Positions 13,477 through 25,058 of a stretch of 64,000 bases of DNA are shown here, piece after piece. Both the position numbers and the translations under genes were made by a program. The stretch lies in contig ML978132.1 in assembly GCA_010015805.1 (NCBI GenBank), positions 434,001 to 498,000 on the forward strand. The letters are read 5' to 3'. The first letter of the stretch is position 1, and each line of letters starts with the position of its first letter. The notes under the pieces were generated by a model, which worked only from the letters and a program-made list of their open reading frames with translations, did not search any database and was not told where the DNA came from. The stretch comes from Rhizodiscina lignyota (lineage: Eukaryota > Ascomycota > Dothideomycetes > Aulographales > Rhizodiscinaceae).

Positions 13477-15057
13477 CTTGATGGTTATTCCGAAAGGTAG
13501 ATGAACTTGATGATTTCTTTGGTGGTGTAAGCCTGAAAGCTGGGTCGTGTGCGGAGGCGGTTGGCGGAAGTTGTTGAAGGAAGGAAGGTTGTGCGGAGAG
13601 GGGGAAGGCAGACTTATATAGCTAGGGCACGGGCAGTTTGCGCGAAGTGTCGTTCTCAACGGTCGGTGGGCGTTCGAGTGAAGTGTTGCGGCTTTGCTGT
13701 GCCTTTGAGCCATTGTGAAGGTGCCTGTGAGGCAATGCCCGCGCTTCGCCGCTTCCGGCATAGCGCAAGGCCACCGCGACTTCACTTCGGGGCGAAGAGT
13801 GTTCCCTGGCGTGAGGCCTCTCGCCCGCCGCAGCCAGTGGATTCGCGCGATTATCGCGATACACACACTATCATCAGGAGTATGCACACTTCGGCCGCGG
13901 CTAGAAGCGCCTTTACAACTGTCCAGGAGCTTTGAACAGCTTCGTGGCTTGCCCGACACGCTTCCCTTAGTCCTTTTGGTTTCCGTTTCACTAACACGTT
14001 TCTGTGTCATTACCTCCAAGAGCCTCACTGTGTGAGTGATTTCGTGTCTAATTATGTTTGCCGAGGAGACTTTGTTGGTCTAGATTCCACCTCTCTCCAG
14101 ACGGTCCCAATCTGACCCAATTGTCGTCATACTGTTTGCTGAGTGACCAAGATTTGCCTCCTGCTTATGGTGCATCTTCCCACATCGCAACGATGCCGTT
14201 TGCTAGCGAGGAAAATGCTGGCCCTGCGTCGGAGGCGTCGCTAATGCCAGAGAGCATTACTATGAGCCCGTATGTCAGAAAATGGCTATCGGGATATCTG
14301 TGGCTGACAATGGCGACCTCTTCAGTGCATTATGGGCGCTAGCATCCAGTCGTTTTGAGGGGGAACTATCTGCAGTCCAGTGTCGTGTGCGCCCACAAGC
14401 TGGAAAGCACATGCATAATATACATGTAGGGCCAGTCAATTATCTCTACTTAACCTATTGAAGCAGAGCAGCGAGTGCGCGATTAACCCTACTTTACTTT
14501 CCATACCAATGAAGTTACCAATGGGAGTAACTATGTACTCGGCACTTCAGCCCTATAACGACCCCAGTCTTTGGCAGTATCGGACAATCTTGGGAAATTC
14601 CATGTTAGACAGCCAATGAATAGAACAGCGCATATTATCAGTGCACCAATGATCTGCACGCGTCCGCTCTGCGTAGTGCATGCATGCGGCGCTGCTTCAC
14701 TGCCAGATCTCCGCAAACGGCCACTCAAACAGCTCAGAATGCGGTCGATAACCTGCTTTGCTGGTCACACGCGTCACATACTACCTTCATTTTCGCCGGC
14801 GACGTAGAAGATGCCATCTTATCGTTCCAGACAACCTTTTGCTCCCATCACGCACTCACGCCATTTTCAGGATAAAAAAGAAAGCCGCCGCTAGCAAGCC
14901 CCTTGTAACTCCAGATCCATCCATTTGCCGGAGTATCCTCAAGCTTGCGCGGAGCTTGCTGCGAGCCTCGTGAAGGTCTTCCTGGAAGAACAATCATGGT
15001 CTTTGCTCGGACCTCTCGCCCTTGACATCCAGCGACGAGAGATGCCAGATCTGAAGC
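13477..15057. other. Divergent promoter region SKP1 / SMP3
   Basis: About 1.58 kb. Apart from the candidate TATA box nothing is firm. A minus-strand open stretch at 14531-14770 could encode a short protein with one membrane segment (QIIGALIICAVLFIGCLTW) but I found no acceptable start or upstream exon. Confidence 0.45.
13613..13620 (-). promoter_or_regulatory. Candidate TATA box of SKP1
   Basis: TATATAAG on the minus strand, about 140 bases upstream of the SKP1 start codon and close to where a fungal TATA element would be. Sequence match only. Confidence 0.4.
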
Positions 15058-16769
15058 ATGTGGCGCCGCACATATTTCTTCCTGATCCTGGTGCGCCTCT
15101 ACTTCGCGCTCTCGCCTAGCTACCTTCACCCCGACGAGAACTTCCAAGGCCCGGAAGTGATTGCAGGTAAGAGTTGCTGCGCTGCTGATAGCTTGAAAGA
15201 CATTCACTGACAGGTTGGCGCGTAACAGGACGCGTCTTTTCTTATCCGGCCCACCACACTTGGGAGTTCACCTCCGACTCGCCGATCCGCAGCGTCTTCC
15301 CACTATGGCTCGTCTACGGATTGCCCATGTATGTTCTGCGAGAACTATGGGAGGGTAGTGGCAGGGGCGAAGTGCCTCCGGAGGTGGCATATTATACACT
15401 TCGAATCTTGATGTTCATACTAAGCTTCGTCCTGGAGGACTGGGCGATTCAAGAGCTGGTAAAAAGTTCGCGCCAACGACGCGTCGCTATGATACTGGTC
15501 GCGTCGAGTTACGTGACTTGGACGTGGCAGATGCATACCTTCTCGAACAGCATCGAGACGTTGGTTCTGCTATGGAGTCTGGCTCTTATTGCACGGATCC
15601 ATGAGGACAAGGCATGTCTCTCACTAGACCATTCATGATTGTAACAGCGACACTGACATGCGACATCTAGCAACATTCAAGCGTCTTTGCTTGCGCCGTG
15701 CTTGCCTTCTGCACAGTCTTGGGGACATTTAATCGCATTACATTTCCAGCCTTTCTTGTGATACCCGGCCTTAGCCTTTTCCCACACTTCTGGCGCAAGT
15801 ACGTTCAAGCTCCCCTACCCGTGTGAGGCTTGAATAATATGCTGATCGGATATTTGTAGACCATTCTCCTTAGTTTCAATGATTCTCGCCGGCGCGTTTA
15901 CTCTCTTCCTAGCATTGAGCGTCGACACCTCGTTCTACAACCCATCCGAACCCTTCACATTCCGCCGCATACTCATCAATCCCCTAATCACTCCACTCAA
16001 CAACGTCCTATACAACAGCTCTCATACTAATTTAGCTGAACATGGCATTCACCCTTACTACCAACATCTAGTGGCAAACTTGCCTCAGCTTCTCGGTCCG
16101 GCTTTTCCTCTCGTCTTCTTCTCTCCGCGACGATCATGGAGACTGTATGCGGCAGCTTGTGGTGTGCTAGTGCTCTCTTGCTTCCCACATCAAGAGGCTC
16201 GCTTCCTCATGCCTGCGGTACCGCTCATTCTCTCGTCCATTCGACTTCCTAGACACCTGCTTGGTCTGTGGATTACTATTTGGATTATTTTCAACGTGGC
16301 ACTGGGCACACTGATGGGAGTGTATCATCAGGGTGGTGTCGTGCCTGCACAAATCTGGCTCTCGAAGCAACAGAATATCAGGAAGGTGTTCTACTGGAAG
16401 ACCTACAGCGCACCCGTCTGGCTTATCAACGGCAATGCGACTGCCACGGAAGTAGTGAATCTCATGGGGATGTCAGGAGATGATCTCATCCAACGACTGA
16501 TCGCTGAGGCGCCTTGTAGAAACGAGACATCCAGCACCGTAGTGGACGGTTCGGTCGTCGTCGCTGTGCCGTCCTCGGCAACCTTCATAGACCCACACGT
16601 CATGAATAATATTACGGCAGATCTGATATTTAGAGACCTATGGCGGTACAGAAATCATATCAATCTGGATGACTTGGATATCGGCGAGGAAGGAATCGAG
16701 GGGACGTTCCATAGAGTGATCGAGCGGAGAGGGCTGGTTCTGTGGGAGGTTGAAAAGAAATGCCCTTGA
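15058..16769 (+). CDS. SMP3: GPI mannosyltransferase 4 (Smp3, GT22 family)
   Basis: ER membrane dolichol-phosphate-mannose-dependent transferase that adds the fourth mannose to GPI precursors. Exons 15058-15166, 15229-15611, 15671-15798, 15860-16769 give 509 residues. The GT22 catalytic motif [10 protein letters not shown] lies at residues 24-33, right after the first membrane segment; a [15 protein letters not shown] block follows. Many hydrophobic segments, including [20 protein letters not shown] and [18 protein letters not shown], and the conserved [15 protein letters not shown]. The HPDE-x-F-Q-G-x-E context favours Smp3 over Gpi10/Alg9/Alg12. Intron 2 (15612-15670) begins GC (AAG|GCATGT) and ends TAG; no GT donor keeps the frame, so this is a GC-AG intron. 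Starts 217 bp before the next plus-strand gene ends its promoter. Confidence 0.94.
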
Positions 16770-16985
16770 GCTCCAAGTCACGACTGCAATAGAATCCAAT
16801 CTCATAAAAATCTGGAGACTTTAAGAACGTCGAACCTATTTGTTTATTCCGTCGACTTTGGTCTTCGAACGTCCTGCGCCGAAGCCGGCGGTACGCGTGA
16901 CGCAACATCGCAGAATTTCCATATGTAAAAATCCTCCGTGAGCTCCGCGTTGTGACTCCAAGCTATACATGTCTGCAACAACGAT

Positions 16986-18229
16986 ATGAGAGCCCCCGTG
17001 CTCAGGTCAATTGGGGCCGCCCCGAAATTCCAGAGATGCCTGTATCATCGCTCATTTTCAACCTGTCGACCTCTCAAAAAAGAGGAGCTTGCACTCGCAT
17101 ACGACCTTCATGAACCTCCTGCGGGAGTCACACCTGGTCCTGCAATCCTCTTCCTCCATGGCTTGTTTGGCTCCAAGAAGAATAATAGGAGCATCAGTAA
17201 GTAAGGAATTGTGTCAATTCCATATGTATAATGTTCTAGAGGCTAACGTAAAATACAGAGTGCTTGCGCGCGAACTTTCTCGTCCGGTCTATGCTCTAGT
17301 ACGCCCACCTCTCTATACCTGCGCCCTACTAGCTTTAAAGCTCCCGATAAAAGCCAATATATGCTGAATTTTACATTCCTAGGACCTCCGCAACCACGGC
17401 GACTCCCCCCATGCCCTAGTCCACGACTACGCCCACCTCGCTTCAGATGTCGAGGCTTTCATCACCCAGCACTCTCTGCTCTCCAAGGCCCCCTCGCCCC
17501 CCACGATAATCGGACACTCGATGGGCGCGAAGACGGCGCTCACCTTGGCCCTACGCTCACCGGATCTGGTTGCGAACGTGGTGGCTGTGGACAACGCGCC
17601 CGTCGACGCGGCGTTGAAGAGCGATTTCGGAGGGTATGTGCAGGGGATGAAGAGAGTGGAGGAGGCGGGTGTGAAGAGGCAGAGTGAGGCGGACGATATT
17701 TTGAAGGATTACGCGCCGGTATGGGGCTCTCAAGTCTTCGCTTCGTCACATACTCAGACGTGACCGGATGAGTCACTATGCTTCGATTCACCGAGAACCA
17801 AAAGACCGTTTGCTCTGATCCTAACATCATTTGCACAGGAGCTTCCCGTACGCCAATTCTTACTCACAAACCTCATCAAACCCCGCGACTCGCCCATATA
17901 CAAGTGGCGGATACCACTGCGCACCCTCGCCATGAGCCTCGACAATCTGGGGGACTTCCCGTTCAAGTCGCCCGAGGAGGTGCGGTTCGAGAAGCCTGCA
18001 CTGTTCATCCGGGGCACGAGGAGCCATTATATTCCGGATGAGGTGATACCCATTATTGGGAGATTCTTCCCAAGGTTTGAGATTGCGGATGTGGAGGCGG
18101 GGCATTGGGTTATTAGTGAGAATCCGGAGGGGTTTAGAAAGGGTGAGTACTGTCCTAGAATCGCTTCGTTGAAGAGTGGAACTGATTTTGAGGCCAGTTA
18201 CAGTTGAGTTTTTACAAGATAAGGAATAA
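16986..18229 (+). CDS. IMO32: Mitochondrial alpha/beta hydrolase, ABHD11/Imo32-like
   Basis: Serine hydrolase of the ABHD11 group, probably mitochondrial: the N-terminus is basic and Ser/Arg-rich (FQRCLYHRSFSTCRPLKK) with a likely presequence. Exons 16986-17200, 17259-17298, 17383-17718, 17839-18142, 18198-18229 give 308 residues. Motifs: oxyanion-hole block LFLHGLFGSKKNNRSISK; DLRNHGDSPH; nucleophile elbow GHSMGAK with Ser at about 131; a late FIRGTRSHYI with acid residue region; and AGHWVISENP, carrying the catalytic His. The last intron can use the acceptor at 18197 or one 6 nt downstream (after TTACAG); both keep the frame and differ by two residues (V-T). Convergent with RPS1, stops 209 bp apart. 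Confidence 0.92.
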
Positions 18230-18438
18230 GGGTTGTAAACGGCAGATGTCAAATAGACCGGTGGACTCTTGTCGTCAGGAGCGATACTAGAATCGGCGTC
18301 GTGGCAACATGATAGATTGTCAAGGCACGAAAGCTTTGAACTGTAAACCTTGGATTGCTATATCACTCCTTCTGTGATATGAACACCATGATATGCCTAA
18401 ACGAAGAGTAGTAGAACCAGATGCATGCCGTGACAACT

Positions 18439-19324
18439 TTAGACGCTCTCCAGCACCTGCTCCTTGAACTCCCTCTCGACCTTCTGTCCCTGCTCATCCG
18501 TCGTCGACTCGCCGTGAAGAGTAAGAAGGGCACCAAGGTCGAACTTGGGCGCCTTGAGGAGCTTCACCTTTCGTACGTGCACCTGTATTAAATGTAAGTA
18601 TTTGGTCCCAATGTATAGCAATTACAGGGAAACGTACATGCTGGAGAGGATAGATGCCCTGGCATGACTTCTCAATCTCCCTACCAATCACCTCGGGAAT
18701 CAACTTCGTGGTGAGCTGCGAGAGCGTGACGCTGCTCCCCTCACGCTGCATGATCTCCGTCATCTTCTTCCTGATCGCTCGGATCTGCGAGCTCGCAGCG
18801 TATGTCGTCTTCTTGATCTGGTTGGGACGGCGCTTGGTGAAGGCAATGCAGAAGAGGCGCAGCAGGTAGTCATCGGTTGTCTTGACCACCACGTTCGCCT
18901 CAATCAGCGTCTGCCACTTGCGCACCAGCGAGCGCAGCTTGTCCGAGGTGAAGTCGAGGCCGTGGAAGTTGGTCAGGCAGTTCTTGCCCTGGATCTCGTC
19001 GACGCGGAGCTTGACCTTGCGGAAGGAGTGGTCTTCGTCTTTCTGGAGGTCGGCGAGGGAGACTTCGAAGATGCGGCCCTTGAGGGCATCGTTGGCGTTC
19101 TTGAGACCGGTGGTTCGGTTTACGAGGGTTTTGCCAACACTTTATTGATCGTTAGTATATTTTGCTGGGTGCTTCTGCTGTTGTTGAGCGGAGGCTGCTC
19201 ACTCTCTGATGGCGAAGGTTGACGGCGCCTTGACTGAGTACCAGTCCTTCTTCGCAAAGGGATCGGTTCGCTTCTTGAGGCCTTTCTTGCCCTTCGACAA
19301 TCGCTTGTTCTTGCCGACAGCCAT
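18439..19324 (-). CDS. RPS1: 40S ribosomal protein eS1 (S3Ae)
   Basis: Small-subunit ribosomal protein near the mRNA exit site. Exons on the minus strand: 19203-19324, 18638-19139, 18439-18582; 255 residues, identical to the yeast length. N-terminus [19 protein letters not shown], then [37 protein letters not shown] opens exon 2; [20 protein letters not shown] and [20 protein letters not shown] follow. The C-terminus FKEQVLESV is family-like. Intron 1 donor GTGAGC joins I-R-D to V-G-K in phase. Confidence 0.96.
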
Positions 19325-20380
19325 GATTGCGGCGAGATGTGCAGATGTCGAAGTGTTGCTGTGATGTTTGCGGCTTCAATAGTCGTCCTGATTTTCGACT
19401 AAGTGCCAAGACTCCAATGTGTGGGCGATGGTCCGAGCGCAGCCGGAGCGCAAAATTGTTCCACCGTACAACGTGACTTTCACGTGTTTTCGGACCTCTC
19501 CGGCTGATTGAGCGCCAAGCCTCTCCGAAAGTATGGGAAAGATCGTCGCATCGACTTCTCTTCATGGGAGATGCACGAACGTCGGCGGTCCTGACACGGG
19601 CATTAAAATAACCTCCATTGTGCAGACTCACGAGAGACACGCCCCTATGCCCTCATGTCTCCATTCTACTCGGATCTTCGACTGCACCCCGCATGGTCAT
19701 CACGTATTGGGACGAGGAGAGCTTAGCAAGACAAATGTCTGATCGTCAGAGGACAGCTGAAGATTCGTAAAGTCATCTCGCTTGACCCTATACGAAGCTA
19801 ACTACACTCGAACCGGGATATCTACATGAGTGCTTTTTCCTCTGATATTCAGAAGTGTACAACCGAACGAGAAGGTGTCATGTGGAGACTTCCAAGCGAT
19901 AAGCAGAACGCGCCGTTTCTGCCCTCGAGTCATCCAGCAAACAAGACTTGCATCTAAAGAGAATCGTTTAAGTTAATCGTCATCCACCCGAGTTTCCAAG
20001 TATTCCATTTTTGCGCCCTGGCTAATGCATGACCCTTCTTTTTCGTTTCTTTTGCATCGGTCCCTTCCGGATTCGCGAGTGGCCCACAGCTCGTGGTAAA
20101 GGAGCGACATCCCAAAAGTCAAATGATTATGCCGCCTTTCCTTCCGGAGTCTTCCCCTCCACATCTTTTCCAAGTTTCTTTCTGTCACGGAATCTTACAG
20201 CATCCTTTGAACCCCGAAATCTCAGCTGCACCTCCGCACCTGCATACAGGCCATGCAACCTAAGGGCTGCACGCGAGCCGCATGACACCGTGCTTGCGTC
20301 CTATTGCCTGCCGTACTCCAAGCCAGTGTAGCTCATGTTCACCAGGGTCTCGTAAAAGTCCCGCGCGGCTCGGTCGAGTT
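19325..20380. other. Intergenic, RPS1 promoter side
   Basis: About 1.06 kb upstream of RPS1 and downstream of the next minus-strand gene. CT-rich stretches near 20140-20180. No gene recognised. Confidence 0.5.
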
Positions 20381-20988
20381 TCAGGACTTCTGCTGTTGGT
20401 TGCCCGTATCGTTCATATTGCATGCCTCGAAGCTCTGCCGGAACTGCTCAAAGTCAGGAAAGGAAATGTAGCCGTGCTCTAGTACATGAATCAGAGGCAT
20501 GAATTTTATATTGTTTTTCTCGTTTGAAATCACACGCGGGGGGAATACGTACGGCTTCGTTCCATTCCTGGCCGTCTCGCATCTGAAGTTGGCGGGCTCA
20601 TACCCAAGCCGGCACTCGCGTACGGAGCACTTTCATCGGCGGGAGATGGAAATGGAGTCATGGCAGGAGTCATGAGCCGTGAGCCGGGGGGAGAATTGGA
20701 TGCCATCTTCGACAGCATGCCTTGCGCCTGAGAAGAAGAGGCGGAAGACACGCTGGGTGTCCTGGTAGCAGAATAGCTCTGCTGGCTGATTGACGGAGGC
20801 ACTGGATTGGTTGGGAATGAGGGATGTCGCCTCTGATTCCTCGGAGCAGTAGGCGAAGTGGCCCCGTTGTAGTTGACTTGGTTAGACATGGTTGTATCGA
20901 CTGGTGGAGGAAAGTAGCTCTTTTCGGCCCAAGTGTTGCGTCGGGGAGAGGTAGAAAGGGTCACGAGGTTTGCGATGGACTCGAACAT
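20381..20988 (-). CDS. Ser/Pro-rich fungal protein of unknown function, two exons
   Basis: Exon 1 20553-20988, exon 2 20381-20478, intron 20479-20552 (donor GTACGT, acceptor ACTAG); 177 residues from the first ATG. A second ATG at 20889 (MSNQVNYNG) may be the real start, giving 144 residues. The body is low complexity, rich in Ser, Pro, Thr and Ala (TPAMTPFPSPADESAPYA), with several S/T-P sites that could be phosphorylated. Spliced, the C-terminus becomes QHGYISFPDFEQFRQSFEAC, more protein-like than the unspliced ending SRTYSPRV. I recall similar GYISFPDF-type endings in uncharacterised Pezizomycotina proteins, but cannot name a family. No membrane segment or signal peptide. Confidence 0.6.
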
Positions 20989-22695
20989 GGTGGTCGAAAG
21001 CCCGAGCCGTTCTTATATCTCTAAAAGTTTGTGTTGATATCACCGCTGGATTGGGCAACAGCTCTCGAGGGACCCCACGGACGTTAGAGTTCGCTTCCGG
21101 ATTCCGTATGAATAGCAAAAAGAAGAAGGATGATCTCACAAGGTCTCCAATTTAGTAGCAATCTGTCGCACGGGGAGGAAAGCGTAGAAGATGTGTGCTA
21201 CAAAAGAATCCATGGCACGCTTGTATGTAGGGAATAGGCCCGTTCGAGCCCTGATCATCACGCTCTTGTCCAACGCCCGAACTGTCTAGGATGCCCATGC
21301 GCTGGCAACACCACCTCTCATGCCGGCAGGCAGATCTACTGTGCTTCGCTACAGAGTCTTCGTACTTGTTCGCCACGCGGCGACGGAGGATGCCAATGAG
21401 ACATTGGTAAGAATGAAGCGGGTTCCTGTCTCGCTCGCTTGAATCACTCCCGCACGGCTGCGGCGCTCAAACAGGGAAAAAAGCTCGCAGGTACAGCGTA
21501 GCGCGCAGGCGAGTACCTCACACACGGTGGTACGTGGCTCGGAAGGCGTGGAAGCATTCGGGCTGCTGCTGCAAGGCTGATGAGTGGGGAAACGCGAACA
21601 AGACGCAGACGAACCACTACTACGAAAGCCCCATATCTGGCGCGCCGTAAGTGGTGGGCGTAATGCCGTTCGAACCAAGCAAAACACAGCGTCTAGTCGG
21701 CTTAGGCTATTCGATTGAAGCGGACCACGAATTCCCACGGCTCCCTGTAAGATACACTCCCAGACTTGCAGGCCTTGCTATCCTGGCTCGGGAATTTGGA
21801 TTGAGCTTGCGCGACTCGTGCTCAACGGCCCGCGGCAGGTTGCAGCAGGCACACAGACACACCTTTGGGATTGCGGCGGCGCATGCTAGACGCATGTTGG
21901 GGCCACAGCCGGTCCACAGGATCTCATGTTGAAGCGATTGGGCGGAGAATCCTCGCAAGTGCGAGTCTCCGCCCAGTCTGGCACGCTCGACGAGACGCAC
22001 CCGCTATCGATTGTGGAAAGAAGGAAGCAGGTCTTCTCTCCGCAAAACGCTTATACGACTTCACTCACTCAATCAAAGTTCAATGGACCTCTCTGGCCTG
22101 ACAATGGCCTGGGGCACGAAGCAATGGCAGCGTGGATGTTTCCGCGTTTCCGCGTCTCGCCGTATCTTCTGTTTGGTCAGCGCGTCGGTCGGTGAGGGCC
22201 GGGCGACTAGCACACAGACACGTCAAGTCGACTTTGTGGTACAGTAATCCCGCGGCCACACTGTCTTCATGGTATCCTATGCTGACTGCGCGTTTTCGCG
22301 GGGTCATGGAAGCATTCGAACGGTGTAGAGGCTGGCGAGCTGCCTATGGGAAGGATTTTCAGGTCGCGTGCACAATTTTCTTACGCGCCGAAAAGAGGAG
22401 ACGCAGCCTGCGTACGGGGACCAAGAACGTCGTCAGAGTGCAGTGAGAGTGCATTGAAACCGCATTTCCAAGGCATATGCCATGTACCCTCGTATCTCCT
22501 CACAATTGTCATTTCAGTAATGCAGATGCCGGATGTAGCGATGCTTAAATCTACGATCTCGATCTCATGAAACAAGTTTGATGGTAAGTTTTAAAAGGAC
22601 GATCTAATTTCTCGCGTGCTTCGGGAAGATTGAGTTCTGATATATGTAATAAGCAAAAAATAGCACTACATTCGGGCCCGTCACGGGACTTCAAC
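20989..22695. other. Intergenic, long upstream region
   Basis: About 1.7 kb between two minus-strand genes, GC-richer than other gaps and full of 60-100 codon frames on all six frames. No frame shows recognisable protein character. Probably the promoter and 5' leader of the Ser/Pro-rich gene. Confidence 0.4.
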
Positions 22696-24617
22696 CTAGT
22701 GCTGCAGCGGCTGTTAGCATGTCGACCGAAGCTATGGCGGGCCTGAATTGAACACGAGTAAGAGAGAAGGCGAGGAGAGGCGACGGCGCCGGAGTACTCA
22801 CATCGACATCCTCCCAGGCTCTACCTTGGACGTTCGACAATTCCTCCATGGTCATGGTCTTTCCAGTCGTAACTGGTGGGAATGATATTAGTATCACGTG
22901 ATATCAATTCGCGACGATGTGAAGTTAAGAGAAGCTCACAGTAGCCCGCATGGATCTTCGCGTCGATCTCGACTCTGCTGTCCTCTGGAATCAACTCATC
23001 TGGAATAGGCACACGCTCGTGGATCGGAATGCCTTGCTCCACAATGGCATCATGCTTCATATTGCTCATGCTGAGCATTCGATCGATCTTTGTGATGCCG
23101 AGCCAGTGCAATATATCAGGCATCAGCGCCTGAAATCGCATGTCTTTCACCCCGGCGATATTTTCGGTGCGCTTGAAGTACTCGCTTGCCCGGTCTGCGC
23201 CCCGCTTTCGGGCGTTGTAGACGAGGTATTTTGTCACCTCGCCCAGGGCGCGACCCTCCTTGCGGAAGTAGATCACCACACCGCTGCCACCCTTCTGAGC
23301 CTCCTTGACGGCCTCCTCCACGCCAAAGATGAGGTAAGGCCGACAGGTGCAGATGTCTGAGCCAAAGACGTCACTCCCGTTGCATTCGTCATGCACGCGC
23401 AGCGCGAGTCGCACGTTTGGATCAGACATTTTACGTGGATCGCCAAAGCAGTAGACGGTCAGACCACCTATTGGTGGCAAGAATAGCTTGATGTCGCCTC
23501 TGGTGATGAGCTCAGGGTAGCTGCCACCCGTCTCCTCGAATAATGTGCGCCGAAGGTGGCCCTCGCCTAAAATTATCGCGATGACAACGTTAGTCTCCAC
23601 CGTTCACATCGATCGTGGGATTGCTGCAGAACATTCTCTGCATTAAGGGGTATTTGAAGAAGGCGAGACGTACTGATTCCAAACCGCTCCGCCACTCCAG
23701 GCAGATACCATACAGGCTCCACAGCAAACTTCGTCACAGCCAGCTCACCAGTCTCGTTCATGCAGATCTTCCCATCTGGAACAAGCCGGCCAGACTTGAC
23801 GCTCAGCTCTAGCTCGGGTAGCTTCATGTGCGCTTTCGTCACCGCGATCGTGGGACGTATCTCGACGCCATCGTGCTGAATATAGTCCTTGAACAGCCAT
23901 GGGGCCATGTGGCCAAGCGGGTCCATTGACACAATCTTCTTAGGGTCGTTCCATTGTGGGAAGGGGCCAAGCATGACGGCTGGCTCCGTGTTAGTGAAGT
24001 CTGGCTTGTGGCTGACGTCGAGTTGCTTGCTGGCTACGGCGAGGGCATGGTAGATTGAGTAGGAGCCCCCATGCGCTCCAATTGCTGCGCTATGTTAATG
24101 TAAAGCGATTCATCCTTCGAATTATAACAAAGTTGTCCATACCATTTCTCCTTCTGATAGTGCTCGGATGCCGTGAGACTACCACAGGCCCTCTCTTCGC
24201 AGGCTCTTTGTGTCCCCATTGCATAGGACACGGGTCTACGCCGGATTGATTTGGGTAGCTCGTCAAGATGATCTTGTGGGTTGTGCTAGGCCTCCGCGGC
24301 GCCGGCATCTCTGAAGTTGGGCTCCCCGGTACAGGCTGATACTCATCACTGACTTCCTTAATGCTCTCCGCTGGCTTTGGTAATGTCGGCGGTGTCTCTG
24401 AGCCTGGACGAATTTGTGGTGAAGGCTTTAGTACCGGCGAAGAGATGCCGCCAACAGCTTTGACCTGCTTGATGCCGGCAAGTATGTTGACACGGCCATT
24501 GATTTCGTCTATCGTAGAGGCAAGATGCACATTTTCTTGTTTGAGAGCTTTCAATTCACTCAAAATCTCTGTGAGAAGACCAGTAGTAGATTCTCCATTG
24601 ACTCCGTTTGTTGCCAT
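22696..24617 (-). CDS. URC1: URC1, GTP cyclohydrolase II-like protein of uracil catabolism
   Basis: Member of the fungal URC1 group, homologous to GTP cyclohydrolase II but required for uracil use as nitrogen source in Lachancea kluyveri. Exons on the minus strand: 24143-24617, 23674-24084, 22940-23566, 22802-22872, 22696-22701; 529 residues. The N-terminal ~110 residues are a coiled-coil/Pro-rich extension. Then GPVVVSRHPSTIRRRN-AIGAHGGSYSIYHALAV, LRRTLFEETGG, PPIGGLTVYCFGDPRKMSD, and the zinc/catalytic region HDECNGSDVFGSDICTC with Cys residues spaced as in RibA, then FRKEGRALGEVTKYL. The last exon is only CAC TAG (His, stop), which is the phase-correct end of WEDVD; this terminal exon is less certain. 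A longer upstream start (24683) is possible but less likely. Divergent from ELF1. Confidence 0.9.
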
Positions 24618-24708
24618 CTTCGTTTGCGTACTGCGCTCGAGTCCGAGACCCCAGCTGATGAAGACGACTAATCTAGCAACCAAAGCTTGAGGTGAGGGGC
24701 CACGTGCA

Positions 24709-24716
24709 ATATATAG
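24709..24716 (-). promoter_or_regulatory. Candidate TATA box of URC1
   Basis: CTATATAT on the minus strand about 90 bases upstream of the URC1 start, next to a CACGTG palindrome at 24701-24706 (an E-box-type site). Sequence match only. Confidence 0.35.
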
Positions 24717-25058
24717 AGTTTACGAGATCCTCAACAAAGCTTGTTAGGCTCGTAAGTCACTTCCTTGCTCTTGCGATCTCAGATCTCCTTATTCACGTGT
24801 ACAATCGTTGAGTGTCTTTCATGTCGCTTGTGTCGGAACGTCAGTGTGACCCTGGTCACAAGATGGCTCCTCTATCGGGCAACTTTACCTTACACTACGA
24901 CATCGGGATACGCCTATCAGCACGTGCCGCAAGCGCGATTTAAGCGCAGCCGCGCCACGCCACCAGCGCCAGTCTCGTCATTTCTTCAACTTCGAAGTCG
25001 CGTCCGATTGTTAAAACCCATCTCTCCACACATTATATCGACAACTGTTTCGATAACC

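Noticed and set aside
13312-14028. 238-codon minus-strand frame
   Set aside because: It covers SKP1 exon 1, intron 1 and the promoter in one run; the spliced SKP1 model explains the conserved part.
14531-14810. Minus-strand frame with one membrane segment
   Set aside because: Upstream ATG would need a 32-nt intron, too short; no other start found.
22950-23360. 136-codon plus-strand frame
   Set aside because: Antisense to URC1 exon 3, no protein character of its own.
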